Source: Sarcocystis neurona (Eukaryota > Apicomplexa > Conoidasida > Eucoccidiorida > Sarcocystidae). From it: 64,000 bases of DNA. The stretch covers positions 3,426,046-3,490,045 of the forward strand of contig KL647293.1 in NCBI GenBank assembly GCA_000727475.1, given 5' to 3'. Shown here piece by piece: positions 11,130 to 23,900 of this stretch (its first letter is position 1; each line of letters begins with the position of its first letter). A program made the translations under genes and the position numbers. Below the pieces are notes generated by a model, which saw nothing but the letters and a program-made list of their open reading frames with translations, had not been told where the DNA came from and did no database searches.

Positions 11130-12508
11130 ATGTCAGCAGCGTGGCGAGGACAGCAGCAATTCGGTCGAAAAGCAGCAGCAGCATCGGCAGCAGAAGGGGG
11201 GAGCAGTGTCGCAGCAGCAGCAGCAGCTAACGCAGCTGTTTCCCATGGGCACCAGGAGCAACAGCAAGAGCAGAGCAAGCTCGTCAGCAACAAGAGGACG
11301 CAAAAAAACCCGGCCTCAGCAGCAGAAGCAAAGGGCACGTATTCATACAGAAGCAGCAGCGACAGCAGCAGCAATTCACAGACACTTAGCAGCAGGCACG
11401 CCTGCCGGGAACTCATCAAGTAGCCGCAGCAGCAACAGGAAAATTATCGACGTTCAGCAGCAACACACGACATAGCTAACAGCAGAGAGCAATAGCGAAG
11501 AATTCCACGCGAAGGCATGTATCGAAGCCATGCTCTGTCCCCAGCAGCAGCAGCAGCAACGGCGATAGTAGCAGCAGCAGCGGCAGCAGCAGCAGAGGAA
11601 GCTGCGGTAGCAGCATGAACAGCGCGGCGCGACGGGAACTTGCAGCAGCAGATAAAACGCAAGTCGCTGCTGAACAGCAGCAGCTTCGCAGCTTTGCAGC
11701 AGCAGCAAGGGCGTCCCGCTATGACAGCAGCATCACCCCGGCCACAGAAGGGCAAACAGCAGTCCAACAGCAACACTTATTTAAGCAGCAGTAATTTTTC
11801 GGCAGCAGCAGCAGCAGCTCTGTCAGGCGAAGACCAGCGGCATGGGCACGGGGACTAGCAGCAGCAGCGATAGCGCGGCGAACAGCGATTTATCCGCGGC
11901 TCATTTTCTCTCTCTCATTCGTAGGTTCTGTATATCGCAGCAGCAGGTGCTGCTCCTGCTGTCGGCGGAGGAGCTCTTGTTGCCGAGCAAATACATGCAG
12001 CACTGCTGTTCCTGTGTTGTTGCCCCAGCGTCGTGGCCTCTTTACCTGCAGGCATCACAGCAGGGGCTGCTGTGGGGGGGAGAGGGGGCAGGCAGCCGTG
12101 CAGCAGGCAGTCGAGTCTGCGCTGCTGCGCTGTCGCTGAGGCGTAGCTGCTGCTCCTCAGGTACAATCCTAGTTCGACGGGACTGCGGCGCACGGCAGGA
12201 GCGCGCACAAACGCGTGCAGCACAGAGTCTTAGGTAGCAACAGCAGCAGCAACGGCGGCAGAAACAGCAGCAGCAGCAGCAACAGCAGCAAGAGCGGCAG
12301 CAACAGCAGCAAGAGCAGCGGCGCCAGCAACAGCAGGAGCTACAGCAACGGCAGCAACGGCAGAAGCGGCGGCAACAGTAGCAGCGCCAGCAACGGCGAG
12401 CAGCAGCAAAGAGGCACTGGCAGCGAGTTTGCAGTGGTACCACTCGTAGCAGCAACCGCAGAGAGGCATGTGGGAGAAGAAAAATATGGCAGCAGAATAT
12501 TTTTTTAA
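11130..12508 (+). CDS. Candidate three-exon plus-strand gene, Ala/Gln/Ser-rich protein
   Basis: Proposed exons are 11130-~11418, 11925-12160 and 12234-12508. The start is a true ATG (MSAAWRGQQQFGRK). Exon 1 would end at a donor-like ATCAA|GTAGCC in phase 2. Exon 2 follows a pyrimidine-rich acceptor (TCTCTCTCATTCGTAG), starts with one base and ends at TCAG|GTACAA in phase 1. Exon 3 starts with two bases after CTTAG. So the phases fit, giving roughly 265 residues. Exon 2 is the least repetitive part (EELLLPSKYMQHC, ASWPLYLQASQQGLLW). Exon 3 is Ser/Asn/Gly-rich and ends ERHVGEEKYGSRIFF. No known domain. The second intron is only about 73 bp, which weakens the model, and this would be one of few plus-strand genes here. 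Confidence 0.4.
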
Positions 12509-13000
12509 TCGTCGTCCTCGGGGCGACTGTTCACCAGCAGCAGGGCAACAGCAGGGCAGCAGGATCGAAGGAGGAACAGCAGTCGCATAACAGAAGGCTC
12601 GGACAGAAAACCGCTGCAGAAGCGGCAGCAGCAGTTGCAGAATTTTACGCGGGATGCAGCAGCAGCAGCAGCAGCGCAGCAGACGGCGGGCAGCAGCGGC
12701 AGCTGCAGCAGCAACACGCACAGCTGCAGCAATAGACGATGGTCAAGAACAGAAGACTCACGAGCCGCAGCAGCAGCAGCAGAAGCCGAACCAAGCGTGA
12801 ACGCTCGCTCTATTTTAGAAGAAAGGTCGCAGCAGCATGAGAAGTGCAGCAGCAGCAGCACGAAGAGGGGGAAGAGAAACACATCGCAAATCTGGTCATT
12901 TAACGACGGTGACATGACATGTATGCTGCTTTTTATAGAAACTTCTGCATTTGCTGCCGAGAGATAAATACAGGAAGACACGTGTCTGTTCGCCTTGGCG
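12509..13000. other. CAG-rich stretch with unresolved coding potential
   Basis: The plus strand has an open frame ending near 12967, with a reasonable non-repetitive tail (VNARSILEERSQQHEKC, then NTSQIWSFNDGDMTC). The minus strand has an open frame ending at 12505 with tail LLLVNSRPEDDD. Neither has a convincing start or splice pair, so I do not call a gene. Confidence 0.3.
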
Positions 13001-13351
13001 TCTCTTCCCCTCCTCCTCTCTCTTTCTCGACGTAGAGAAGAAGCAGCATGGCAGAAGCTCCAACACATATATATATCGACATGCAGATATCCGAGTATTT
13101 CTCTCTGCAGATGCATACATACCTATATATGTGCAGATAATCCTTTTGCTTCTCTCCTTATGTCTTCTCTTTACATATATGTATATATACATACACAGGC
13201 ATACGTGTATCTGTGAAGAGAGGGAGTATTCCATATATATATATATATATACATACATACATATGGCTCTTTATATACATCTATATAGATATAGGTGACC
13301 ATATATGTATATATAAGGTAGTAAGAGGTTATTTAAAGGAGCCAGTTTACC

Positions 13352-13566
13352 AGTAGGTGAAGATAGTCTGCATGAAGAGTCGCAAAATGAGGAGAGCAGT
13401 GGCGTGCTGCTTCCCCAACATCTCCTTCCTCTTCTCCCACGTGCAGTTGCTGTTGCTGCTGCTGGTCCTGTGCTGTTGCTGCTGCTGCTGCTCGAGCAGC
13501 AATACTGCAGCCACATACGCAGCCTCTACCGCGTGCCACCCGGCCATCACTACCTGCGTGGAGCAG
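13352..13566 (-). CDS. Weak exon candidate, unidentified
   Basis: The minus strand has an acceptor (CCACGCAG) and a donor (CTACTG followed by GTAAAC). Two frames are open: one reads VVMAGWHAVEAAYVAAVLL, a Gln run and MLGKQHATALLILRLF; the other reads SDGRVARGRG and later EEEGDVGEAARHC. Phase does not match the exons at 13757-13980 or 9915-10465, so its gene is unknown. Confidence 0.25.
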
Positions 13567-13756
13567 GAAAAACAGCAGACAAAGCAAAGCAGAGCTCCCG
13601 CTGTCGCAGCAGCAGCCGCAGCAGTTATCGCAGCAGCACCTGCAGTTCTCGCAACAGTTGCACCAGTTATCGCACCTGCTGCAGCAGTTGTAGCAGCAGT
13701 AGCTGCACACCAGCAGCAGCAGCAGTTATCCCAGCAGCAGCAGCAGTAGTCACCGT

Positions 13757-13980
13757 AACAGCAGGTGCAGCGCAGTAATACTGAGGCGTTGTTGGACCGA
13801 TGCATGCATTCGCAGCAGAGTCCCCACGTTGAGGCTGCTGCTTCGTCTTCTTCTCCTCCCCCTCATCTTCTCCTGTTTTCCTCTTTCGCTCTTCCTCGTC
13901 CATTCCTGTAATTTGTTCTCCGTGCCTTCCTCGTGTCCCTTCCTTCGGCTTGTCTTCTCCACACCTCACAGAGAGCCGCT
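13757..13980 (-). CDS. Weak exon candidate, Lys/Glu-rich
   Basis: An acceptor-like CTTAGCAG is followed by a charged open frame (RCGEDKPKEGTRGRHGEQ, then DEEERKRKTGEDEGEEKKTK) and an ordinary segment (ANACIGPTTPQYYC), ending at an ACG|GTGACT donor-like site. It lies 3' of the RRP12-like gene on the same strand. RRP12 tails are Lys/Glu-rich, so it could be a further 3' exon if the stop at 15407 is bypassed by the CAC|GTAAGC donor. This is inference only. Confidence 0.25.
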
Positions 13981-13999
13981 GCTAAGTTGATCAGCAATT

Positions 14000-15007
14000 T
14001 TTACACGTCACACTCTCTCATGTCTCTATATTCGTATCAACACATGCATGTGAAGCAGGTTGTATACAAAGGCACATGCGAACTTACATTGACATATGTG
14101 TAGACACAAATAAGCATTTGCATAAATACACGTAGCTAGAGGTCGATCTCTCTCTATATATGTATAGCTCTACATACCTCTCTATCAATCTATCTATCTA
14201 GACGTTGAGCTATATGTATATATACATGCATGTATAGATCTATACACCTGTCCATCTATCAGTCTATATCTGTCTATCTCTCTCTATATATGTACAGATC
14301 TATACACTTGTCGATCAGTATATATATATATATATATATATGTGTAATTACACGTATATCTACGTACATGGACAAAAATAGATATCTACATATAGATGTG
14401 TGAGTCAATATATACATTCGCGTATGCGTGTCATGTATGTGTGTACATATATGTATATACAAATGCATATATGTATATATATATGAGAGACGTAGATGAA
14501 GCAGAACTTCTTCTTCAGATTTTCTTTTCTTTTGAAGAGAGAACAGCGTGTGATGGGTGAGGCATCGGCGCACGCAGGTGGTGGGGTGGGATGCACCCGT
14601 CCTCGAACGCCACGTATTTGCTGCTGAAAATTTACTCGTAGAGACCCCCGGGCACGCACACGCAAAACACTGCCGCCAAGAGAAATTTCCACTTCCCACT
14701 ATAAATATATATATGTGCTTCAAGTCACACGCGTCTCGCTTTCTCTCTCTATATGTGTATATGTATATACAAATGTGTATGAATACATATATATATATAT
14801 ATATATGTGAATAGACCAAGGTATAGAAGTATGCTTGTGGACATACATATATATATATATATATACATATTTACACAAATACATGGATATTATATGTACA
14901 TATATGTGTACATGTATACGTATAAATATGCCGTCTGGATGTGGAGACGAGCTTACAAATATCTGCAGCCACATCTGTATAAATACACTCACGCGCAACT
15001 ATATATA

Positions 15008-15045
<38 letters not shown>

Positions 15046-15350
15046 TAAGTACGTCCATCTACGTATCGACCACCTATCTATCTATCTGTCTCTTTTTCTC
15101 TTCCTGTATATATATATATATATATGAGTTTATCCACCTACATGTCTACTATCTATCTATCTGTCTATCTATTTGTCTTCCTTTCTCTCTCTGTATGTAT
15201 ATATATATATATAAGTTTGTGGACGTATTTATACACGTGTGAGGAAGAATATGGCAGGTACATGTGTGTACTTCGATGAGTCTCTTTGAGCCTACTTCCT
15301 CGTACTTAAACATATACACATACATATATATATATATATGTATATGTATA
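14000..15350. repeat. TA/GATA-type microsatellite cluster
   Basis: Repeated (TA)n, TATC/CTAT and CATGTA blocks, densest at 14140-14500, 14780-14900, 15010-15060, 15100-15125 and 15320-15360. One non-repetitive island at about 14480-14700 has an open minus frame (LFSLQKKRKSEEEVLL), but nothing to assign it to a gene. Confidence 0.7.
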
Positions 15351-15406
15351 TCTATCTCTCTGTCTCTCTCTCTTCAAAGAAGAAAAAGAAGACATTGCAA
15401 CATTTC

Positions 15407-15812
15407 TCAGCCGCTTACGTGGACGAGGTGCAGCAGCAGTTTTTGGTGAAGAGTGGGGCTGCTGCTGTTACTTCTCGTGTGCAGTCCTGGGGCTGCTGCA
15501 GCACTGCCCCTGGGAGTCCTGACGACGTTCTCTTGCTGCTGCTGCTGCTGATTTGGCTTTCTACGCTTCGCCGCCTTCCTCTCTTCTGCCTTCTCGTCTT
15601 CTTTCTCTTCCTGCCCCTTGGCCTCTTCTTCCTCTTCCTCTTGTTCTTGTCCTTTTTCTCCTCCTTTTCCTCGTCGCTCGCTGGCCAGTCGCGCATGCAG
15701 TCGCCTGTGCGCCTTCGCAGCGAAGCGACAAAGCGTGTCGCTGTTTATCTCGAGCAACTCCCCCTCCATTTGCTGCCGCAGAATCTCGAAGATACTTTCA
15801 ACCACAACGACC
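15407..15812 (-). CDS. RRP12: RRP12-like gene, last recognised exon (C-terminal tail)
   Basis: Acceptor CTGCCGCAG; starts with one base that completes Leu with the previous exon. It codes VVVVESIFEILRQQMEGEL, then a basic segment (AKAHRRLHARLASERRGKGG), a Glu/Lys-rich stretch and RKAAKRRKPN-type residues with a Gln run, ending at TGA. The helix followed by an R/K-rich segment and acidic tail resembles the end of RRP12. A donor-like CAC|GTAAGC nine bases before the stop could instead lead to more 3' exons. Confidence 0.65.
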
Positions 15813-16805
15813 CTGCGGCAGCATGCAGCCAACGCAAGCAACGTCCAAGAAAAAGCAGCGCAGCAACAAAGACCCATCCGCAGCAACAAAGGAACTGCAG
15901 CAAGAGCAGCAGCAGAGAAGCAGCTGGACAGCAGCAGCAGCAAACACATGGTAGCAGCAAGCACACACCAAGAGCAGCAAACACGCGGCAGCAGCAAGTA
16001 CACAGCAGTAGCGGCAGCAGCGGCAGCAAACACACGGCAGCAGCAGCAAGCTCACAGCAGCAGCAAACCAGAAGCAGGGGCAACAGGGAGAAACATGAGG
16101 AGGAGAAAGAGAGTAGCAAGACATCCGGGGCAGCCGAAGGAAGAAGCCACAGGAGCCGTCAGAAGCACCAGCAAGAACGAAGTAAAACGCGTGAATACAT
16201 TTACAGAGCGTTCCTGCGAGTAGAGTCGCAGCAGCAACAGCCCAGATGCCCACTGCAACACGCCCTATGTTATCCACTTAGTGATACAGATAATTTAAGA
16301 GAATATCCCTGCTGCAGCAGCAAGACCGGCAGCAGCAACAGCAGCAGCAAACTGCCACAGAGCAGCCTACACAGAAAGCACGCCGAGCGTCTGCAACACC
16401 AGCGTAAGCAGCAGCCGGACAACAAAAAAGCAGCAGGAAGAGAGCAGAAGCAGCAGCAGGGGGGGAGAGTGAGCCGGTGTATCGCAGCAGAAGAGGAAAA
16501 GAGAGAAGTTCGCTTCTTCCGGAAGAAGACGGAAGCGCCCGTCAAAAAAGAGTTCCTCTTTCTCTCTGTGAAGGAAACCAGCTGCACTGCTGTCAATTCA
16601 TGCCGCCCACTTTTGTAGCATCAACAAATACGACTGTGCGTCTGCGTGCGCATCTTCTACAAGTCCACAAACTAACATATATCCACTACTTTATATATAT
16701 GCATATATGTATATGTAGGTACGTAGTATTTGTATTCATATGTGTGCTCCTGCGCGTACATACGTATACATACATAAGTATATGTGACTCTTTCTCTCTA
16801 CTTAC

Positions 16806-16836
<31 letters not shown>

Positions 16837-19800
16837 CACGCATGCTGTTGTGTATACGTAGGTACATATGTGTATGCGTTCATCTTTTCCTGTCTCTCTT
16901 TCTCTCGACAGATGCAGATTATACTTATACATGTGTATGTGTATTCTTGCATATATATATATATATATGCATGCATACGCGTACCTGTCTCTCTGTTTCT
17001 CTTAATGGATAATATATATATATATATATATGCGTGTGCCTGGGCATGCCCGTATATGGGAGGAAGTTTTGAGAGAGAGCCCCGGGCGCACAAGGAGAAT
17101 CGGTAGCTGCCTCGAAATTTTTCTGCATGCGGGAGCGACGCTGCTTTTGCATGCATGCGCAGGCGCAACAAGGAGGAAATGGGCAGAAAATGAAGCGGAC
17201 CACAGAAATATGATGGAGAAGAAAGCGGAGGCTGATGTGAAGCAGAGACACTCGAACGTTGACGCATGCGCAGGGGCTGCAGGGGGGACGGGGAGAAGGG
17301 GAGGGCAGGGGACGCGGCTCAAGTTCTTTTCTTTCTCCGTTCCTTTGCATCCCCTTCTCACGTCACCCGAAGCTTTCTTCTTCATCAGTCAAACGGAATA
17401 TATTCACGTACATACACCTTTACATGTATATATACGTGCATGCGCACACGTATACATGTATATATATATATTCGCAGAGAAAAAGAGAGAGATGCATGTG
17501 AAGTGTCCAGAGAACAACGGAGAGAGAGAGAGAGAAAAAGGAAGGTGTAGCGACAGATAAACAAATAACTCACAGAGAAAGGAAGCTGCTTTTCAAGATA
17601 TTTTTTCCCAGACACTGGTTCAACAAAGCCGTGGCGACAGCACGGCGCAGCGCCAGCTCTTCTCCTGCCTGCAAGCAACAGCAGCAGCAGCAACAGCGGC
17701 AACAAATCAGCAGCACAACGCGTACCAGCAGCAGCAGAAGTAGCAACACCAGCAGAAGCAGCGGCAGCAGTCGACATAGCAGCAAGGTCAGTAGATGTAG
17801 CAGCAGATGCAGAAGCAGCAGCAGCAGCAGTAGAGGTAGCAGCAAGGTCAGCAGATGTAGCAGCAGATGCAGAAGCAGCAGCAGAAGTAGAGGTAGCAGC
17901 AAGGTCAGCAGATGTAGCAGCAGATGAAGAAGTAGCAGCAGCCGCAGCAGTAGACGTAACAGCAGCAGCAGTACCAGCAGCGGCAGCAGAAGTAGCAGCA
18001 GCAACAGGGGCAGCGGCCCGTTTCTGCAGCACAGCAGCACAGGAGGAGTAGCACGAACCGGCGCGTGAGTCGCAGCAGCAGCAGGACCAGTGATAACAAC
18101 AACTAGACCAACAGCAGCAGGAGCAATAGGGACAGCAATAGCAACAAGAGTACAGGAACAGGAGCGGCAACAGGAACAGCAGTATGAGAAATATCAGTAG
18201 GAGCGAGAGACGGGATAGTTGCGGAAGGAACAGCAACAGCAGCAGCAGGGAATCGGTGGGGAACTCTTACGGCAGCTGGCGAGCGATATATGTATGCCTG
18301 GTACCGGGACATGCAGAGCAGCAGCTGTGTGCAAACATTGGCTAAGACTTTTTCGTCGACTAGGAGACAGCTGCTGTTGCTGCTGCAGCAGGTAGTTAGC
18401 GACTGCAATTCCTCTCCCTGCTTCTTCTTCATTCTCTCCTGCTGCCGCTGCTGTTCGTGTTGTTGCTGTCGCAGGCACGCGGGCGTTGCTCTGCGAAGCA
18501 GCGCTTCTAGAGGCAGCAGCAGGGCAACCATCGCCGCCAAGCTGCCTGCTGCTGTGCTTCGGGCAGCGTAGTGCTGCTGCTGAGATGCAGACCCCAGCGC
18601 ATGCACCAGCGTATTAATCAGCAACGAGGTGATCCACGGCTGGAGCAGCAGCAGCATCGCCTCCGCATCCTTTAGCAGCACTGGCTTCACTTCCTTCTGT
18701 CGCTGTCCGTGCTCGTTCCACTGCTGTTGCTGCTGCATCGCCCTTCCACTCCGCCTTTCGCCTTCTCCTGGAGCTGCCACCGGCTGCAGGGAGCAACTCT
18801 GCTGCTGCTCCCGCGGGTGGAGAGGCAGTTGCAGAAGCAGAAATGAAAACGCATGCGCAGCGGCAGCAAGGCGACCGACCTGCTGACAGCTGCCGCGCAG
18901 TTCAGCGCACCACCATTTCACCAGACACAAGGCTGCTGCAGCAGCAGGTGCAATAACAGCAGCAGGTGGAACAGCAGCAGGAGGCTGTGGAGCAGCTGCA
19001 GCATATGCAGCAGCAGGGGCAAAAGGTGCCGCAGGAGAGAAAGCAGCGTCAGTAGCAGGAGCGGAGAGAGCAGCAGGGGCAACAGCAGCGGCAGCGGAAC
19101 CAGCAGCACAAGAGAAAGGAGAAGCGGAAGAAGGTGCATGAACAGATGTGTCAGCTTTTCGTAGACTCAGACAAGAAGGCAGCACTTGATCTAGCTCTTC
19201 CTTTTGCTGCTGCTGCAGTTGTTGCAACTGCTGCTGTTGGCAGAGGGAGGTGTAGAGCGGCTGCTGCTGCTGCTGCAGGGGAGTCTGCAACTCGTTCGCC
19301 CAGGCCAGAGCAGCAGCGGCGTGCTGGACGTGTTGCTGCTGCAGCGAGAGAAGCAGCGCCGAAGAAGCAGCAGCAGCAGCAGCGACCTGCTGCACCAGCG
19401 GCTGAACAGCAGCGCCGCTTCGCCAGGCTTCCACTTTCTTATCTGTCTCTGATCGATCCCGCACACGCAGCAGTCATAAGCAACAAACGCATGCGCATGC
19501 AGGTTTCCAAGTGGTGGGCGACAGGCCGCATGCAAGCAGCAGCATCCCCACGCGACGCTTTTCCTGCAGACCCCGCACCTCTTGTCTTCCTCTGTATGCA
19601 GCATCCCGTCCACGCATGCAGAGGTGGGGGACCCACCTACTTGGTGGCCACTTGGGGATACTTCTGATATCACACATATGTATATATATACATGTATGCA
19701 TATACATATTTTCTATATATGGAAAGGTAGATGTACGCATATACGTATCTAACTAGGAGAGCTTCTTATCTACGTGGATGTATATATGCATATACAGAGC

Positions 19801-20965
19801 CACGAGAAATCTGTACATTCGTGTTCTATACACAGATGTATATGTACCTAAACAGAGTTCTTCTTCCTACATACACACGTGTATATATGTACGTCTACCT
19901 AGACAGACTTCTTCTTCTTACATGTATATATGAAGAGTCAAAAGGTGCAGACACGGATGATCTCTACATGGAATACTATGTGTCCTCAGGTGCGTACCTA
20001 CGCGAAAACGGCGTGAATTGGTGAGGGGACTTGCATGCATGCAGTCAACAAGAAGCAGAAACACAAGTGAGACAGGGGCAGCAGATACGAAAGGCGTCAA
20101 GTTACCGTGGAGAGCTGCAAGAAGGGCGTCTTCTTCATCTTTCGACGACTGCACCTCTGCAGCAGCTACGCGTGCATCTACCCGCGCCTCTGCTGTTGCT
20201 GCTGCTTCTGCCGTTGCGGCTGCTTCTGAGGGGGCTGCTCCTTCTGCTGTTGCTGCTGCTGCTCCTGCTGCTGTCGCCACTCCTGCTGTCGTTGCTGCTG
20301 TGTCTGCCGCGCTTTCTTCTTGCTCTCCGACATCTTTTTTCCTGGGAAGATTCGGCGCAGAACGAGCAGCAGAAAAAGACGAGTGTGTTGCTGCTGCGGG
20401 AAGGTTGCTGCTGCTTGTGAGGCTGTGCGCAGAAGTGCACGCATTGCTGCCGCCGCTGCTTTGGCTGCTGCTTCCTGCTGCTGCCGTCCTTCTCCCGTCT
20501 AAACGCTGCTGCCACTTGCTTCTGCTCCACGTACGCAGGCCGTCCCTGCCTCGCGCTGCTGCTGCTGCTTCCGCTGCCGCTGCTTCTGGTAGCTGGCGCG
20601 CAGAAACTGCCGCAGCAGCAGCAGCGTCGAGTCGTCGTAGGAGCCGCAGACGTGCGGGTGTGTGTTTCTCTTTTTTGCTGCAGACAGCAGCAGCAATAAC
20701 AGCATCGCGACACAACTGAAGCGCCCCTTTTATTTCCTTCTCTTCCTCCACATCTGCTTCTGTATCTTTCCCTTTATAAGCGTATACTGATGTAAGGGGT
20801 CGTATCTACTCATATATAGTTTCATAGACTGCCCTTAGTGAAGTCTGTCTCTGGATCTATCCAGCTTTCTCTGTCTCTCTCTGGATGCGTACACACATAT
20901 ATACACATATATATACGTACACATATGTGTAGGTTCGAGCCTCTGTCTCTCTACGCCTCTACACG

Positions 20966-20996
<31 letters not shown>

Positions 20997-23900
20997 CAGG
21001 CCTCTACCTATATATATGTAGATACACGTGCATGTATAAGGCGAATACAATCTCTCGGTCTGTCTATCCAGCTGTCCCTCTCTGTCCCTCTCTCCATATA
21101 CATATATATCCGCTGCTGCAGTCAAACAGATAATGAATCTAAACATGTAAAGATGTAGGCAAAGATGGAAATACAAAAGAAGTACATATACAAGTAAGTA
21201 TTCGAAGAGACGTGATGAAATCTCTAAATGTAGTGACTCTTGTATATCACTCCGTAGGTCCTTCGCGCGGGCACACAAAGAGCAACTACCTACCGAAGAG
21301 TGCATGCAGGGCAGTCAGCTGCGAAAGAGTGCATGCAGGGCAGCCAGTTACGTGGGAACGCATGCGCACCATTTAGAGACTCAAGCAGGTGAGAAAAGCA
21401 GCTAGCCACCCACCCGCGAACGCGTGCAAAGAGCAGCTATCTACAGGAGAACGCATGCAAGGGAGCTAGTTGAAATGCATGCAGAGCGACTCACATGTCA
21501 CTTAGGAGCGCCGCTGATACTCCGCCACCCGAGGCAGCATTCAGCAGCACAAGTGCGTTGAATATGTCCTTTTCTGCATCCCTCTCGTCTTCCTCTTCTG
21601 TCGCCGTTGCTACTGGTGCTGGGTTGTCGTCAGAGAAGGAAACGCCACACTCTGCGGAGGCCGTGCGCGCTTTCTTCTTGTTACTGGGCGTGTCCGGTGC
21701 TGCCGGCTGCAGCAGCTTCTTCTCTTCCTCTCGGTTTCCCTTCGTTCCTGCTGGGGATTCTGCTGCTGCTGTCGTCTCATACAGCTGCAGTAGCAGCGGG
21801 AGGTAACCGCTAAGCCATTTCCCTACTGCAGCTGCTTCTGCCTCTTCTCCTCCCTTTCTTATCCCTCTTCTCTCCTCGCCAACACCCCGCAGCAACTGGC
21901 TGCCTTTTTTGCTGCTGTTGCTGCTGCTGCTGTTGTTGCTACTGCTGTGGCTGCTCGACGTGTGCTGCTGCTGCTGTTGCATGTAGCGTTGAAGACACGC
22001 GGCTACGGCGCAAAGTAAATCTCCGAGGAGCCTGCAGGAGCAGCAGCAGCAGCAGAAAAACGCATGCACCCCATATTATATCAGAGCAGCGGTAGCAGCA
22101 ACAGGAACTGCGTTTTCGACTGCTACTGCATTTTCTCGCGGTGGTGTGGCCCTTCCGCCTGCCGCCGCTGCTGCTGTTGCTGACGCTCCTGGGAGCCTAC
22201 TTACGTGCAATCGTGCGCTGCTGTCAATTTCTGGTGCAGCAGCTGCTGCTGCAGGAGGGGGAGCAGCACCTTTGGCTCGCCTACTGCAGCAAGCAACAGG
22301 AGCAACGGCTTGTGCTTCTTCCCTGCATGCAGCAGGCTCTGCTGCTGGTGGGCATCGACAAGCTGCGGAGCTGCTGCTGCGTTTGTTGGCTGCACTGCTG
22401 CTGCTGCTGCTGGGGATGTCGTCGCCTCGGCGAAAGCAGCAGCAGCTGCAGCAGGAGGACAGTCACTGCGCAGGAGCAGCAGAGTGTGAAGAAGAGTTTG
22501 CTGCTCCCTCGGCGCCGGTGGCTGCTGCTGCTTTTGCATGCATTGCAACAGCAAGAACAGAGCTTCCTGCAGCAGCAACCTCAAACACAGAATGTCCGGT
22601 TTATCGCTGCCCTTCTTCTGCGTGTTTTGCTGCTGCTGTTGCGGCAGCAGGAGCACTTGGCCGTCTTCCTCTCTTGTGGTTCTTGCAGCAGCAAATGCTG
22701 CTGCCGTTGTTGAAGAGCAATACTTGACGGCTCTGCGCAAAAACGAGAGAAACAGACTGGCACAGGTGTTAACATCTGCAGAGACCGGCTGCTTGCATCT
22801 CCTTCGGTGGTGTACGTACACCCGCCTGGGCAGCAAACGTCTTCTCGCTGCAGGGGACCAGTAAAACCTACACGCATCTCTACGGACGCGCGTCTACGAG
22901 CATGCATCGCCCGCTGAATTTCCAGTTGTTTTCTTTTTTCGTTTTAATGAGCCAGCTGCTGAGAAACTTCCTCTCCACGTTCCTCACCACAAAGAGTGGA
23001 ACTCAGCTACAAATTTTCCCTCGCACTTGCTGCACTTCTTCCTAGTAGATAGTCAGCTACGAAGGAGCCTAGAAAGTCGGCCTACCTCTGCATTTATTCC
23101 CCTTCTGCATGCAGAGTCAAGTCTGCATTTTCATTCCTCTCCATACGCAAACATATACACACCAATTTCTCTCCCTCTCTCCCTATATATCTCTATCTAT
23201 ATACATGTATATACTCAGATGAAGCCCTGCGCATATCTATATATATATATATATATGCATGCACGCACAGATTTATATGTATCAGTGCGCATGCGTGCAG
23301 TGAGGCATGCGCTTCTTGCCCCGCATGCGTGCACGAGAAGACAGGTAGAACTCCCCCTTCGCCATGTGTGTGTATATACGCTTGGAAGGACGAAGCATGT
23401 CCTCGTTTTGCGTGGGGAGGGTAACGCGAACAGCAAATAAAACGAGGCCGGTAAATGCAAAGACGCAGAGAAAAAGGGAGGAACTCGTGGAGGGAGACTG
23501 ACGAAGAGAAGACGCATGGAAATGTAAGGGAGACGGAGAGACACGCAGAAAGAGACGGGGACGCAGAAAGGGAAGGTAAAGCACTACATACTACATACAC
23601 ACAGAGAAAAGAAAGACAAATAAATTAGAGAAGCGAGACACACACAAAGGCGGACGTGTGTGCTGCTCGTGACGGGTACATACCACAGGCGACGGAGGCG
23701 AGGGGAAGTGGCACTTGCTGCATGTCGAACGGCAATTGCTGGGGCGCAGCGAGAGCAGCAGAGAGGAAACCAGCAGAGAAACCCCCGACAGAGAGTACCC
23801 TCTCCTTTTTTTCTTCCGTTTCCTGTCTTTTCCTTTTTCTCTTCGTCTCACGTTTCCAGTGTACCCTCCCCCTTTTCTTTGTCTGCCTTTGTGTGGATTC

